A stretch of 64,000 nt of DNA from Pseudoips prasinana (GCA_951640165.1 OX621254.1:25828001-25892000), one strand, 5' to 3'. Counted from the stretch's first letter, positions 44,390 to 54,059 are shown. The notes: generated from the letters alone by a model not told the origin. Made by a program: numbers and translations.

Positions 44390-44735
44390 TTTTATTATAT
44401 GTATAGAATAGATTTATTTAAGTTAGATTATTATGAGTACGAGGATAAGTTGTACTCCACTGTTAAACGGTCAAAATAACTAACTTAGAACGTGAGGCCA
44501 CATCAATTTACGTTTGTTATTGTCTTATCTTTAGCTATCAGTCGTAAGAATAATAATTCATATATTATATACTTACTTATCATATGGGCAGTGGTTATCC
44601 TGGTGTTAGAGTTGTTTCAGCCGCCCAGTAGGCCTCTGACATGGCTTAACAACTGTCGTTTTTCTCATGACGACATTCGCTACCGACAGCTTAACGTGCC
44701 CTTTGAAGCACGGAGACGCTCAGAAATTAAACCAC

Positions 44736-45175
44736 ATTATATAATAATAATAATAAATATATTCAAAAATAATGTGTACAAAATTATATCTATTTACTTT
44801 AAAAATAATTAATACTAAGCTATAGACAATTTGTGCCTGTACTAGGTTAAACCTGTACCACAGGTTTAAACAATATTTAATTATACAAATTCAAAAACAT
44901 AAGATAAATGTTTAAAAATTAACTTATTTTAGAATACTAAATAATCCCTCAGTCTCATCATAGGTCAATTTTTGTAAAAAATTACTGACTATCCTTTTAC
45001 AATTTGTATAGTTAAGGTTATATATAGATAGTGACTTATTTATTTTATTGTAAAGATATGGCCCGAGAAAAGGATAAAACCTGTTTGTGTAAATAAACTT
45101 TGACTCTGATGCACTGGTGCAGATAATATCTTTCCGTCTCTTGGTGTTAGTTAGGTTAGCAGTGTAAGTGAGTGT
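44736..45175 (-). mobile_element. 5'-truncated LINE 3' fragment in Rep2
   Basis: It ends with an (ATT)n-type tail at 44736-44755 and includes the coding remnant 44924-45166. Confidence 0.7.
44924..45166 (-). CDS. LINE reverse transcriptase C-terminal fragment, open frame
   Basis: 81 codons without interruption. The minus strand reads YTANLTNTKRRKDIICTSAS, then ESKFIYTNRFYPFLGPYLYN, KINKSLSIYNLNYTNCKRIV and ending GLFSILK with TAA. The pattern resembles the C-terminal end of lepidopteran Jockey/CR1-group LINE ORF2 proteins (N.R.KD.I...S....F.Y.NRFYPFLGPYLYNK). The polymerase domain is absent through 5' truncation, so no enzyme is made. A roughly 190-base 3' UTR with an (ATT)n end follows. The intact frame suggests a recent insertion. 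It sits inside a Rep2 copy together with a second LINE tail. There is no start codon, so it is called a fragment. Confidence 0.65.
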   Translation of the reverse strand, partial: YTANLTNTKRRKDIICTSASESKFIYTNRFYPFLGPYLYNKINKSLSIYNLNYTNCKRIVSNFLQKLTYDETEGLFSILK

Positions 45176-45177
45176 TT

Positions 45178-45450
45178 TTTAATCAATCAATCAATCAATA
45201 TATTTATTTGCATGAATATGGTAATGTATAAATACAGATCTTAAAAGTAAATTATGAAAACATCATATTCTGCCGATATCAGGCGTACAAATTAAAATAA
45301 TACAAATAAATCAAAATACTAACCAAAACTATACAAATCAAGAAGAAGAGAGAAAAATCATCAAGAATAACAAGAACATCATAAACAGTGTGTCACAAAA
45401 TTGAAGGTCCTGGGTAATATATTATTAGCAGGTATTACAGGTTTGATTGA
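45178..45450 (-). mobile_element. LINE 3' end with (GATT)n tail
   Basis: The minus strand ends gcaaataaatatattgattg with four GATT-type repeats (45183-45200 on +). No coding visible. It lies next to another LINE end within Rep2. Confidence 0.55.
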
Positions 45451-45545
45451 CTCTTACCCATCTATGGACTGACCGTCAGCCTAGTTGCTTAACCTCGCCG
45501 ACCACTTACGGACCGGTGCGAGCATCTGGCTAAGAGCGCCTTTAT

Positions 45546-46099
45546 AATAAAAATATATTATGATATTACAAAAATAACGGAATTAATAATATAATGGATT
45601 TTATACCTCACTTTTCTCTTAATCCGACTCTACAATTCTACATACGATAGAGGAATAAAACCACATTCAGCGACCCTTGCGACCTCAAAGCCGGTCGTAA
45701 AGCGACCACAAATCGTAAACCTGCATACAACCGACTGCATAAATTAAACTTTAATGCAGTCCTGACTACTCAAACACGTACCTATTTTTATTTTACATTT
45801 TGCAAGGATTTTTAAATCTTTATAGTTTTAAAAAGCCTTGGTCAATGGAAAGAAATGTATTTGTCACTACAGAAAATGTGGTAGTTCCCTTTTGTTCTTT
45901 GGATCGTGACGTCATCGTACAAAATAAGAAAAAAGACCAAGGGAACACTTTTTGTCACAATCACTGTAATCTATAATATATGTATTAGTATATTTAAGAG
46001 TTTTATATATATGTAGTATGTATAGTATGTAATTTGTTTGTATTATTAGTATGTATTAGTGTGTAGATATATATCTATTTCTACCAGTTGGTAGTAGCA
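45546..46099. other. No gene recognised
   Basis: AT-rich. 45650-45770 (gcgacccttgcgacctc, cgtaaagcgaccac) is unassigned. Confidence 0.4.
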
Positions 46100-46280
46100 A
46101 TTAGCATCACTTAATTTTATTTTTCTTTTGATGTTGTACACTGTTTTTACCCTTCTTCTACAAATCTCCCTCTATCAGTGGTTTGCTGGAAGAAAACTCA
46201 TCAATCAGTTAAGCTCGCCCTTGTACATTAATTTACAAATACACATGTATAAAATAAATAAGAATAAGAATTTTTTTTTT
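46100..46280 (+). mobile_element. LINE 3' UTR fragment
   Basis: cagtggtttgctggaagaaa, gttaagctcgcccttgtac, then aaaataaataagaataag. Same layout as the CR1/Jockey-like tails at 60490 and 62190. Confidence 0.6.
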
Positions 46281-46387
46281 TCTGATTTTGTACTATAGAA
46301 CATAATAACATACTAAATACAAATTACTACCTGGTCCACCACATCTCTATTATAAATATATACCCCAAAATGTCTTAGAGCAGCACA

Positions 46388-46720
46388 CACAGACTATACT
46401 ATGACCGAGCTATACTTACTGACAGGACAATACATTTTAATAGACCAGATATCACTTTAGTAGATAAGATTAGTAAAACCGCCATTAGAATAGATATCGC
46501 TGTACCAAACACGCACAATTTACAATCAACCATTTCTGAAAAGCTGTCTAAATACACAGAACTGCAGAATGAAGTTTGTAGAGTTTGGCGGTTACATAAC
46601 ACTTCAATAGTCCCCATAGTCCTGTCAACGACTGGTGTAATCCCTAAGACTCTACACCGATCACCTGCCATATTAGATCTTCCACCATTATCTTATATTC
46701 TTCTTCAGATTAGTAAGTAA
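46388..46720 (+). pseudogene. R4/Dong-like LINE C-terminus (restriction-like endonuclease region)
   Basis: About 110 codons: HRLYYDRAILTDRTIHFNR, then PDITLVDKISKTAIRIDIAV, PNTHNL, EKLSKYTELQNEVCRVW, IVPIVLSTTGV and a stop at 46718-46720. The RPD, 12-15 residues, D(I/V), then EK..KY pattern is that of the PD-(D/E)xK restriction-like endonuclease of R2/R4-type elements. Upstream the frame is broken (PQNVLEQHT is in another frame near 46360). The 3' UTR ends at about 46818, directly before CAATAATAATAATAATAAC. Dong elements of Bombyx are known to insert into TAA repeats, so the junction supports the R4/Dong assignment. It is a 5'-truncated relic. Confidence 0.7.
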
Positions 46721-46818
46721 GTTTCTCCAAAGTTCTGAACGAAATCCTGAAACAGGTGTCGACTTGGCTTAGGCCCGTCACACCATATTGTCCGGCAATT
46801 AGCCGTGGTATATAAAAG
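46721..46818 (+). mobile_element. 3' UTR of the R4/Dong-like fragment
   Basis: Runs from the stop codon to ccgtggtatataaaag, immediately before the TAA repeat. Confidence 0.6.
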
Positions 46819-46837
46819 CAATAATAATAATAATAAC
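46819..46837. repeat. (TAA)n microsatellite, probable Dong target
   Basis: Five TAA/AAT units directly at the 3' boundary of the R4/Dong-like fragment. Confidence 0.8.
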
Positions 46838-46964
46838 CCCACCGCTGGGGGAGCTCTGCTTTTTACGTATTTATTTGTATATTATTGTTTTGTGTATCAA
46901 TTTTATAAGAATATGTATGTATAAAATAGGAAAATAAATCAATAAAGTGGAATAATAATAATAT

Positions 46965-47095
46965 ATTTGGACAGCATTCACACTCGGTCATCTGATCCCA
47001 AACTAAGCAGAGCTTGTACTATAGAAACCAGATAACTGATATACTACATATACAAATTTTAGTTTGTTAATACATACTTATATAGAATAATAATA
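46965..47095 (-). mobile_element. SINE-A2 3' part
   Basis: cactcggtcatctgatccc to tacatacttatatag on +. The head is replaced by aat repeats and Rep3. Confidence 0.75.
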
Positions 47096-47097
47096 AT

Positions 47098-47182
47098 AAT
47101 ATCATCATCATCATCATATCAACCGAAAGACGTCCACTGCTGGACAAAGGCCTCCCCCAAAGATCTCCACAATTGCCGGAAT
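47098..47182 (+). repeat. Rep3 head fragment
   Basis: catcatcatcatatcaacc, then cgtccactgctggacaaagg, then ccacaattgccgg. Confidence 0.7.
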
Positions 47183-47184
47183 AA

Positions 47185-47397
47185 TAATATCCTCGGATAT
47201 AATTCACACATGGCAATCTGATCCCAAACTCAGAATTTTCTTTTGTAAATACATATTTAAGCTACTTACACCCAGATTCAGGCAAATAGACATGTTCATG
47301 CACACAAATATCTGTCGTAGGTGGGAATCAAACCCACGACCTGTAGCGTGAAAGGCAAGTATTAAAGTAAGCCAACCACTTCAACCAGCCATATACA
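47185..47397 (-). mobile_element. SINE-A2, with internal deletion
   Basis: cacacatggcaatctgatccc at the left; gggaatcaaacccacgacc at the right. The gcagagcttgtactatgg block is deleted. Confidence 0.78.
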
Positions 47398-47566
47398 TGT
47401 ACATGTAATAGACGACTATTAGAGAGGAGGATTAGTGAGAGAAGTAATAGTATTATTACTTCTGATATTGTTCTATGGAACAAGGAAATAAGACTTCTAT
47501 AATGATCACCTAACCGCACCGGCCAGTAACAATGCAATTTTTTGTGAACTGGTGAAGAAGAAGAAA

Positions 47567-47647
47567 CATGACTGGCCTGTTGATTTGGTGAACCCTGACT
47601 GCTATGCCATAGGTCGTTTGTTCAATTCCCACCCAAGACAAATCTTT
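47567..47647 (+). mobile_element. SINE-A2 head
   Basis: ggcctgttgatttggtgaacc and gttcaattcccacccaag, cut off where Rep3 begins. Confidence 0.65.
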
Positions 47648-47651
47648 GTCT

Positions 47652-47850
47652 ATCATCATGTCAGCCAAAGTAGGTCACGGCTGGACACATGCCTCCCCAA
47701 AGAAAGGGGGGATATGCCATAATCGCCACGTTTGACAGGCGGTTTGGCGATCGCAGTTTGATAGTCAAAGTTCACAGAAAAACACTACTGCCAGTTCCCT
47801 GGTAGGTATTCCCTCGGTCAATTTCAACGCCCCCCAACGAAAAGAGAATG
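47652..47850 (+). repeat. Rep3 copy
   Basis: catcatgtcagccaaagtag, ggggggatatgccataatcg, ggtttggcgatcgcagtttg and ggtaggtattccctcgg. Confidence 0.75.
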
Positions 47851-47884
47851 AATGTATATGAAAATAAAATAAATAAATTTAAAA

Positions 47885-47965
47885 GCGGTTATATATATTC
47901 ACATAAATAAAAAAAGCTTTGTAAATTGTCAGAACATGAATAATAATTTTAGTATTACAAATTAA
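47885..47965 (-). mobile_element. Rep1 3' fragment
   Basis: tattcacataaataaaaaaagc and aaattgtcagaacatgaat (on +) match the Rep1 3' end. Confidence 0.5.
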
Positions 47966-48355
47966 CTTTAGTATATTAATCCTGGGTACAAATAGATTGT
48001 TAGATCGTCACTTATGTTTGATCATATGGAATTATAATTTAATTTATGATCGCCATGGTTTAGTTAAATGGCTAATTTTTATTTTTTTATTTATTCAAAA
48101 TACACAAATATTCTTAAATCATTCTAAATATTACAGTGTAATATAAACCAGTACTGGTTTTTCCCTACACTGGAATGTACCGTCGTACTCCCATTACACA
48201 TTTAGAATCAAAAATACAAATTACAGGTAGTTAAACAAAAGCACGCGTTTACCGCTATATGTTAATTGTTAAAATGGTTCTTGAAGTTTGTACATATTTA
48301 TAGTTTGAGATATATTTTACTACATAAAGAGATAAGTATGTCTGGCTATAGTATA

Positions 48356-48392
48356 GACGCCAGCAGATTAAGCTATCCTGATGTGCTGGCGT
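48356..48392. mobile_element. MITE-1 remnant, internally deleted
   Basis: gacgccagcagattaagcta followed closely by tgatgtgctggcgta. Both TIRs are present but almost all of the interior is gone. Confidence 0.7.
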
Positions 48393-48395
48393 ACA

Positions 48396-48780
48396 TCAGG
48401 CTCCACCAAGTTTCATCAGAATCAGTGCTCAAAAGTTAGTTGTCCCAAGTTATCCCAATATTAATATTCGTTGCAGACTCTAGTGTTAGCTTGATAAAAA
48501 AAACATAGTATAATTCCAATGAAATATTGCACATTTTCTAATTATTTGGCTATAGATTTGACTAAAACGTGTTAATTATTACGGAAGTTTGTATAAAATT
48601 AAATATTAATTATCTTTCAATTTACCATAAAGCATGTTGATTTTAACTTGTAATTTTAGAGTATGTTTATATTTTTGTTGTTATAATTATTAAAATTCTT
48701 AGTAGCTCTATTTTGACTTCCGACAGTTGTGGCAAACATAATTTAGTTTGTCATTGATATGACTAGTTGTTTTTTCATTT
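48396..48780. other. No gene recognised
   Basis: AT-rich spacer. Confidence 0.35.
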
Positions 48781-48945
48781 GATGTTATAATCTAAGTCTA
48801 TATAAATGGCAACACAAGTGTCGACGAGGCAGTCATCGTTGAGCTACGAAGCTCGTTGGTTGTCAGAGTGATATATTGTGTTTACGTAATAAAGTTATTG
48901 TTGAAGAACAGTTTTGTGTTTTAACTTCGGGGAAATTCTAACACT
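48781..48945 (+). mobile_element. LTR-like promoter segment, uncertain
   Basis: It begins tgttataatc, has tatataaatgg at 48801 and aataaagttattg at 48887, and ends ttctaaca. The order of promoter, polyadenylation signal and CA end is LTR-like. No matching partner, primer site or target duplication is found, so a solo LTR is only a possibility. Confidence 0.3.
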
Positions 48946-49309
48946 AGATAGTTTGACACTAATACTCATTACACGTCATTTACATAGCCAATGTTCTGAA
49001 GAACCTTTATTTACTATTTCCTCTTCTCCCTCTATTCATCGAAATATCCATGTTGGGATTCAGAATCATCATTTAACTGGCTACCATTGCAACGCAAACG
49101 ATAAGATTAGGTCACTCATTTCTTTGTAGCTCTATCACATCATGGGGTAGTCTCACAGGCATTTATTTTTATTGCCACGGGGGTGCTAACACCAGGCGTA
49201 AAGAGGCACCTTACCCACCGCCATGGTGATAATTAATAATCCTATACAATGTCATGATATAAATAGTATTTTTTAAAGACAATGCCTGCACTTGGTAATC
49301 TAATCTCTG

Positions 49310-49462
49310 CGTCGCGGGGTACTTTACAAACATATAATAGATGGACACAAACTACTTCTAGACTCAGAACAACTATTTAGGGGTCACACAAATAGGACTC
49401 GAACCCGCGACACGAAGCGGCGAGGTGACTGTCTTAGCCGCTGCGGCACACGTGCAGTCGAT
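49310..49462 (-). mobile_element. SINE-C
   Basis: On +: gggtactttacaaacatataa, gactcgaacccgcgacac and gccgctgcggcacacgtgc, i.e. the SINE-C head at the right. Confidence 0.75.
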
Positions 49463-49532
49463 AGATAGATAAACTCTTTATTGTACACCTAAAGAAATAA
49501 TACAAAGCGACAGCAAACAAATTATAATAGTA

Positions 49533-49666
49533 CAGACGCCAGCACATCAAGCTACCCCAATCTGTCAAATTTCTTTTATAGATTTTCAACTTTATCGCAT
49601 AAAAATGAGGTTCACTTTAATTGGGGAAATTTAACAGATTGGGGTAGTTTGATGTGCTGTCGTCTG
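49533..49666 (-). mobile_element. MITE-1, 134 bp
   Basis: TA flanks on both sides (49531-49532 and 49667-49668). TIRs cagacgccagcacatcaagc and gatgtgctgtcgtctg. Confidence 0.9.
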
Positions 49667-49775
49667 TACAATTACCGGCCTTATCACAAAGTGTGATCTC
49701 TTCCAAGCAACCTAGATAGTGTAAGGAGAAAGGAGTTACAAAGATGGGGCAGTTGCAAGTGTACAAATTGTTAAT

Positions 49776-49905
49776 TTACTTGTGATCGGCCGCCACGACC
49801 ATAATTCAACCACAAGGGTCGAATTATGGCACGAGCGGCCATACTTAATACAGAATAGTAGACGATATTATAGTGCAAAAGTGTAATCGCAAACAAAGAC
49901 ATGTC
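49776..49905 (-). mobile_element. SINE-B 3' fragment
   Basis: atcggccgccacgaccataat resembles the 3' end; ttatagtgcaaaagtgtaatc resembles the distal body. A repeated hgaattatgg-type inversion lies between. Confidence 0.5.
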
Positions 49906-49969
49906 CCTTCATAAATCTTTGTTAACCCGCAGACTACTTCACATCTCCAAATTAACTTTAATATCATCC

Positions 49970-50605
49970 ACGTGACAGCCTAATGACGTCCACTGCTGGA
50001 CAAAGGCCTCCCCAACTGAATGGAATTGTGTCCATAACTTTGGGGGATATGCCATAGTCACAACGCTTGGCGATCGTAGTAAGATAGTCATAGTACTCAG
50101 GAGAATGCTGCTGCCCATCCTCTGATATACAACATGTAACTTAATTAACGCACATGCTGAAAATAGTTTGTTCAGAATCGTTTACTGAATCGATTTATAT
50201 CATTTTTAATATAGGTAATTTTTTATTCCAAAATAATTAAAACTCCGGAAATTATTGTCATATTAACCCTGTACAGTCATAACAAATAGAAATGGACCGC
50301 AAGTTAAAGTAATATGACTTTTAAATCGCAGTTTTATTTGTATTCATACAAATTCCATCATTCAATACAAAATAAAGCAAAATAAACTTTATTCTAAGAC
50401 ACTCATTTAGTAAATAACAATGCACATATACATGTTAAATTATAAATTCAGTGTATGTATTATGATCACAACATAATATTCTAATTGGGGTGTTTGAGGG
50501 TGTGCATTAATTATGTTACATGTTGTATATTCCTTCGGGATGACTTCTACTCCCCCCACGGGATGATATGGGGTGACGATATTCTTTATGGCCGTCAAAA
50601 AAATG
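49970..50605 (+). repeat. Rep3 copy split by MITE-2
   Basis: The left part (gacgtccactgctggacaaag, gggggatatgccatagtcac, ctgctgcccatcctctga) runs to 50125. The right part resumes at 50530 with ttccttcgggatgacttcta, ctccccccacgggatgat and ggtgacgatattctttatgg. The intact order is seen at 19737. Confidence 0.8.
50128..50527 (+). mobile_element. MITE-2, 400-bp TIR element
   Basis: Terminal inverted repeats of about 27 bases with few mismatches: tacaacatgtaacttaatta at the left and taattatgttacatgttgta at the right. Both ends are flanked by TA. It interrupts a Rep3 copy at its ctctg/ttcc junction. The interior is AT-rich, has caaaataaactttattctaa and no transposase. TA target preference suggests Tc1/mariner-type mobilisation (inference). 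Confidence 0.85.
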
Positions 50606-50639
50606 TCATGCCATAAATATCCCAATAGTTCTTTTTGGC

Positions 50640-50708
50640 CCAAATGTGTTGAACCTAGGGCCTCATTACTTGTGGTTAAATAGGCTACCGCTAGTCAAAA
50701 GAGGTAGT
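50640..50708 (-). mobile_element. SINE-B head fragment
   Basis: tgttgaacctagggcctcat and ggctaccgctagtcaaaag on + give the SINE-B A and B boxes in reverse. Confidence 0.65.
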
Positions 50709-50937
50709 CATTAATCCCAAGATGAGTAATAACTATAAAAGCTTTCATTTTCTTGTTATAAGACAGCGACTAAAAAATTTAGAAAAAAAATTAAGCACAG
50801 AAGTAAAACCATTATATTACCTACAGTCTGAGTGGAAATAAGATGAATGGTTCTATGTAGCATTAATCAAAATATCTAAGTCTTAGTCGCGTTTATACTC
50901 TGGCTATAAAGTGGGACAAAAACAGGCTAGTTTTAAG

Positions 50938-51192
50938 GTTTTTTTTTTACGTGGTGGAAATGCTCTAGTCGCACGTAGTGTGGGGGTCAACCTACTAAAA
51001 CCACCACGGTAGCCAGCCTCACAGTCTGTAGCGGGGGCTCTGGGTACTCGTGAACGATCTCGCCAGTACCCCCGCTGTACAGTAAGCGTCCGCGAGACTC
51101 TCATCCGGGGAGGGGAGGGGCTGCCTCCCCCCTCCCCAGTTAGTTTGAAGGCTAGGATATCTAACGATCTGGTGAAATGTTACGCCAGTTAC
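50938..51192. repeat. GC-rich repeat island, unassigned
   Basis: Markedly GC-rich compared with its surroundings: ggtggaaatgctctagtcgc, taaaaccaccacggtagcc, gggtactcgtgaacgatctc and cgagactctcatccgggg. I recognise the block as recurrent in Lepidoptera, but its class is unknown. The minus-strand open frames over it (50904-51207) have no domain. Confidence 0.45.
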
Positions 51193-51380
51193 CTCAATTA
51201 AATACATTTAAATTCCTATCTATAGTAAATCTGTAATAACTGTTGGTAAACCTTAATTAAATAAATAAATAAAAAATATTTGATAGAAATCAATTTGACT
51301 TTGCATGTAGTGTAGTGGTCAAGGTTGCAACTGTTCTACTTCGGCCCCCACTTATTTTTATCATATCTTAATCTAATGAA

Positions 51381-51515
51381 CAGACGCCAGCACATCCAGC
51401 TACCCCAATCTGTCAAATTTCTTTTATAGATTTTCAACTTTATCACATAATCATAAGGTTCACTTTCAATGGGGTAAATTTGACAGATTAGGGTAGCTTG
51501 ATGTGCTAGCGTCTG
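51381..51515 (-). mobile_element. MITE-1, 135 bp
   Basis: TIRs cagacgccagcacatccagc and gatgtgctagcgtctg. TA follows the right end; the left flank is AA, so one target copy has mutated. Confidence 0.88.
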
Positions 51516-51904
51516 TACAAACTCTGACGTGTTGTGGTGAAATTTTTTATTATTATTATTTTGGGTTCGCTTCCCGCTCAGGAAAACTATGTTATTGAAT
51601 AATATTCTGTGAAAAATATTGTAACTATGCTATTGAGCAATGAAGAATTTCTTGAAGTTATTATTGTCAAAAGTCTGTTTAAGGAATATTGAAGATTTTG
51701 TTAGATTGACTAACTCATTTGTAGTCTAGTTAAGGCACTCATGGCTATTCTTAGACACATACATACATATACTTACACGTGTTTCCAAGAGGTATGGCAG
51801 AGACAACGAATTTCCATTCGTCATGCACACTTCTTTTGTCTTGTTTACTATCATTATATTCTTTATAATATGCTCGACGGTTTTTGCCATAGCTACTCTT
51901 AACA
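51516..51904. other. No gene recognised
   Basis: AT-rich spacer. Confidence 0.35.
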
Positions 51905-52150
51905 CATAGTTCTGCTGTGTGGTGATGGCGACAAATATCAGGATATCATCACCCTATCCCATCTAGTGGGGGGGGAGGGGGTAGAAGTCGACTCGAGGGA
52001 ATATCTCTCAGAGGACGGCAGCAGCTTCCTTCTGAGTACTATGACCATTTTACTGCGATCGCCAACCCGTCTGCTAAGCGTGGCGATTATAGCATATCCC
52101 CCCAAGATGATTCTTGGGGGAGGCTTGTCCAGCAGTCAGCCATCAGGTCG
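51905..52150 (-). repeat. Rep3 copy, reverse, with a G-rich run
   Basis: gcgatcgccaacccgtctgc and ggcgattatagcatatcccc on + are Rep3 in reverse. tggggggggagggggtagaa replaces the usual gcggggggcgtagaa. A 93-codon open frame at 51966-52247 is just this repeat. Confidence 0.75.
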
Positions 52151-52269
52151 CGGAAAATCACATCAGCGCGGCCGGTCTATAGATAGGTTACCACACAGTA
52201 TGGTTAAATTTCTGAGGGTACTCGTGTTTCCCAGATCACAGGATTAGATAGCAGTTTTTATTTATATAG

Positions 52270-52610
52270 TAGGTATGAACTGGGTAATGAAGTAAAAACT
52301 GCCGATTCGAATAAATAAATAAAAGAAAAGATAAATAAATGTATCTGATTTAAATACTGAAGCAAATACTGCCTAGCAGAAATTTAAAATATGTTTTTCA
52401 AATGAACTAGGTCGTTGTACGAAAGACAGAGACAATAAAAGGTAAAAAGTGCCAATTTGACGATTTACCGAAAACGATTACTGTTTAACCGAGGGAGCAG
52501 AATAAGATTTTACAGTCAGATAATGGTTATTTTTTATTGACGGCCTCGTTAGACTAGCGGTAGTGTCTTTAACCACAGATATTGAGGTCTTTGGTTCAAA
52601 TTCCAGGTTG
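52270..52610. repeat. Direct duplication, copy 1
   Basis: ctgggtaatgaagtaaaaac, gcagaaatttaaaatatgtt, gccaatttgacgatttaccg and aagattttacagtcagataa. All recur at 53650-53990, about 1,385 bases on. The copy ends inside a SINE-B head. Confidence 0.85.
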
Positions 52611-52625
52611 GGCCATAAACTGATT
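52545..52625 (+). mobile_element. SINE-B head fragment
   Basis: gcctcgttagactagcggtag and ggttcaaattccaggttgg. Confidence 0.7.
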
Positions 52626-52767
52626 TTTGATTTAGTTCTGCTAAAATAAAAATAAATTAAAAAAAAACTTGTGTGTACTTATGTACACGCATTAGAAGTT
52701 ATACTTCTTAATATACAACTTGAACATAGTTATCAATTTTCATACCACCTAGAACTAACTTCATGCT

Positions 52768-53190
52768 GTTAAATTTTTTGGTGTCGGTGTGCGCGTGTTA
52801 GCTTGGAATCGATATAATAAGTATATGACTATATATATTACATGTTAGTAGATAAAATAATAGTAGATTTATAATTAAATACGGTATTAATAAAACAGCG
52901 GTAGCCTAACATTTTTGTGGCGACGGGCGGGTGTACGTCATACTTGTTTGTCGCATAAACACGTTTCAGTTGTTTGTCGTCTATTATAAAAGGTGTGTCC
53001 CGAGCGGTATGAGAATCATTCTTGTTGGAAACGTTGACCGGAGCGGAGCTCTCGGTGGTTGGAGGGACGATTCAGTTTGAACAAATTTAAATTAACAGTA
53101 ATGCTATTTGTGTCGATTCTATTGGAACTGCCGTACTGAACAGACAGAGTGATTTAAAGCTAAGTAAACTTTGTATTATGTTTATGTCTC
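52768..53190 (+). mobile_element. LTR-like segment, uncertain
   Basis: tgttaaattttttgg at 52768 and gtagcctaaca ending about 52910 could be LTR ends, followed by ttttgtggcgacgggcgg, which resembles a primer-binding region. Alternatively the tataaaaggtgtg at 52987 with downstream gagcggtatgag is an LTR promoter. No coding and no target duplication. It lies between the two copies of the direct duplication. Confidence 0.3.
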
Positions 53191-53526
53191 AACGTGGTTT
53201 GTTTTATTAAATAATATGTTCACCTTGTATTTCTTGTATTTAAATGATTATTTCCCTATATGGTTAATAAATATACCTTATAATAGATTACCTGGTTTTC
53301 ATTATACATATATAACACCTCCATCATACATAAAGTATGTTGCTTTGTTGTTGGTTAACGATATAAAGTAATTTTATCTATAACAATTTATATTTTAGAG
53401 CTTGGCATATCTGGCTATTTCTATATTTATCTACACATTTATTTAGTATTATCTAACACGCGCGCATCGTAAAAATTCACTCTCATCATTTTTCTCCATC
53501 GCGCGAAAAGAAGTATAACTTCAAAA

Positions 53527-53635
53527 AGATTTTTATTCACATAGACTTTAAAAGAGCGCTTGTAAATAGTCGGAACATGTTTGTAGTAATATAGTTAAGT
53601 ATACATTATTATTTCTAGTTACATATATTATATAT
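53527..53635 (-). mobile_element. Rep1 3' fragment
   Basis: ttttattcacatagacttta, gcgcttgtaaatagtcgg and tacattattatttctagtt on +. Confidence 0.7.
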
Positions 53636-53649
53636 TAGTAGTATATTAT

Positions 53650-53990
53650 AGTATTAGTAGCTGGGTAATGGAGTAAAAACTGCCAATACCAAAAAATAAA
53701 TAGAAGAAAGATACTTAAATAAATTTATTTTATTCAAATACTAAAACAAATACTGCGTATCAGAAATTTAAAATATGTTTTTCAAATTAACCAGGTCGCT
53801 GTATAGCGAAATACAGAAAGACAATAAAATGTGAAAAGTGCCAATTTGACGATTTACCGAAAACGATTACTGTTTATCCGAGGGAGCCACAGAATAAGAT
53901 TTTACAGTCAGATAATGGTTATTTTTCATTGTGTACCTCGATAATCTAGCAAAAGTGTGTTCAACGGCCGATAATAAGGTTCACTTTGCC
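53650..53990. repeat. Direct duplication, copy 2
   Basis: Copy of 52270-52610 with scattered substitutions. It ends in a decayed SINE-B head (cctcgataatctagcaaaag), so the SINE was present before the duplication. Confidence 0.85.
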
Positions 53991-54059
53991 GGTAGTAGGG
54001 CTATTAAGGAATAATTAGGTAGATGGCTGTGAGCGCCCTCAGTAATAGTTTTTTTTATT

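Larger units (their letters stand above)
44582..45545 (+). repeat. Rep2 copy split by LINE 3' fragments
   Basis: The left part, 44582-44735, ends gcacggagacgctcag. The right part, 45455-45545, begins ccatctatggactgaccg and has gcctagttgcttaacctcg. The uninterrupted copy at 54785-55015 shows that they belong together. Confidence 0.75.

Noticed and set aside
46399..46671. 90-codon minus-strand open frame
   Set aside because: It is the opposite strand of the R4/Dong-like coding relic, which has recognisable motifs on +.
48781..48945. Confident solo LTR
   Set aside because: The promoter and polyadenylation order fits, but no target duplication or partner copy is seen. It is kept only as a low-confidence feature.
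51966..52247. 93-codon open frame
   Set aside because: It is a Rep3 copy in reverse with a G-run.
53171..53371. 66-codon open frame rich in Tyr, Leu and Ile
   Set aside because: AT-rich, no domain; the composition is that of random low-GC sequence.
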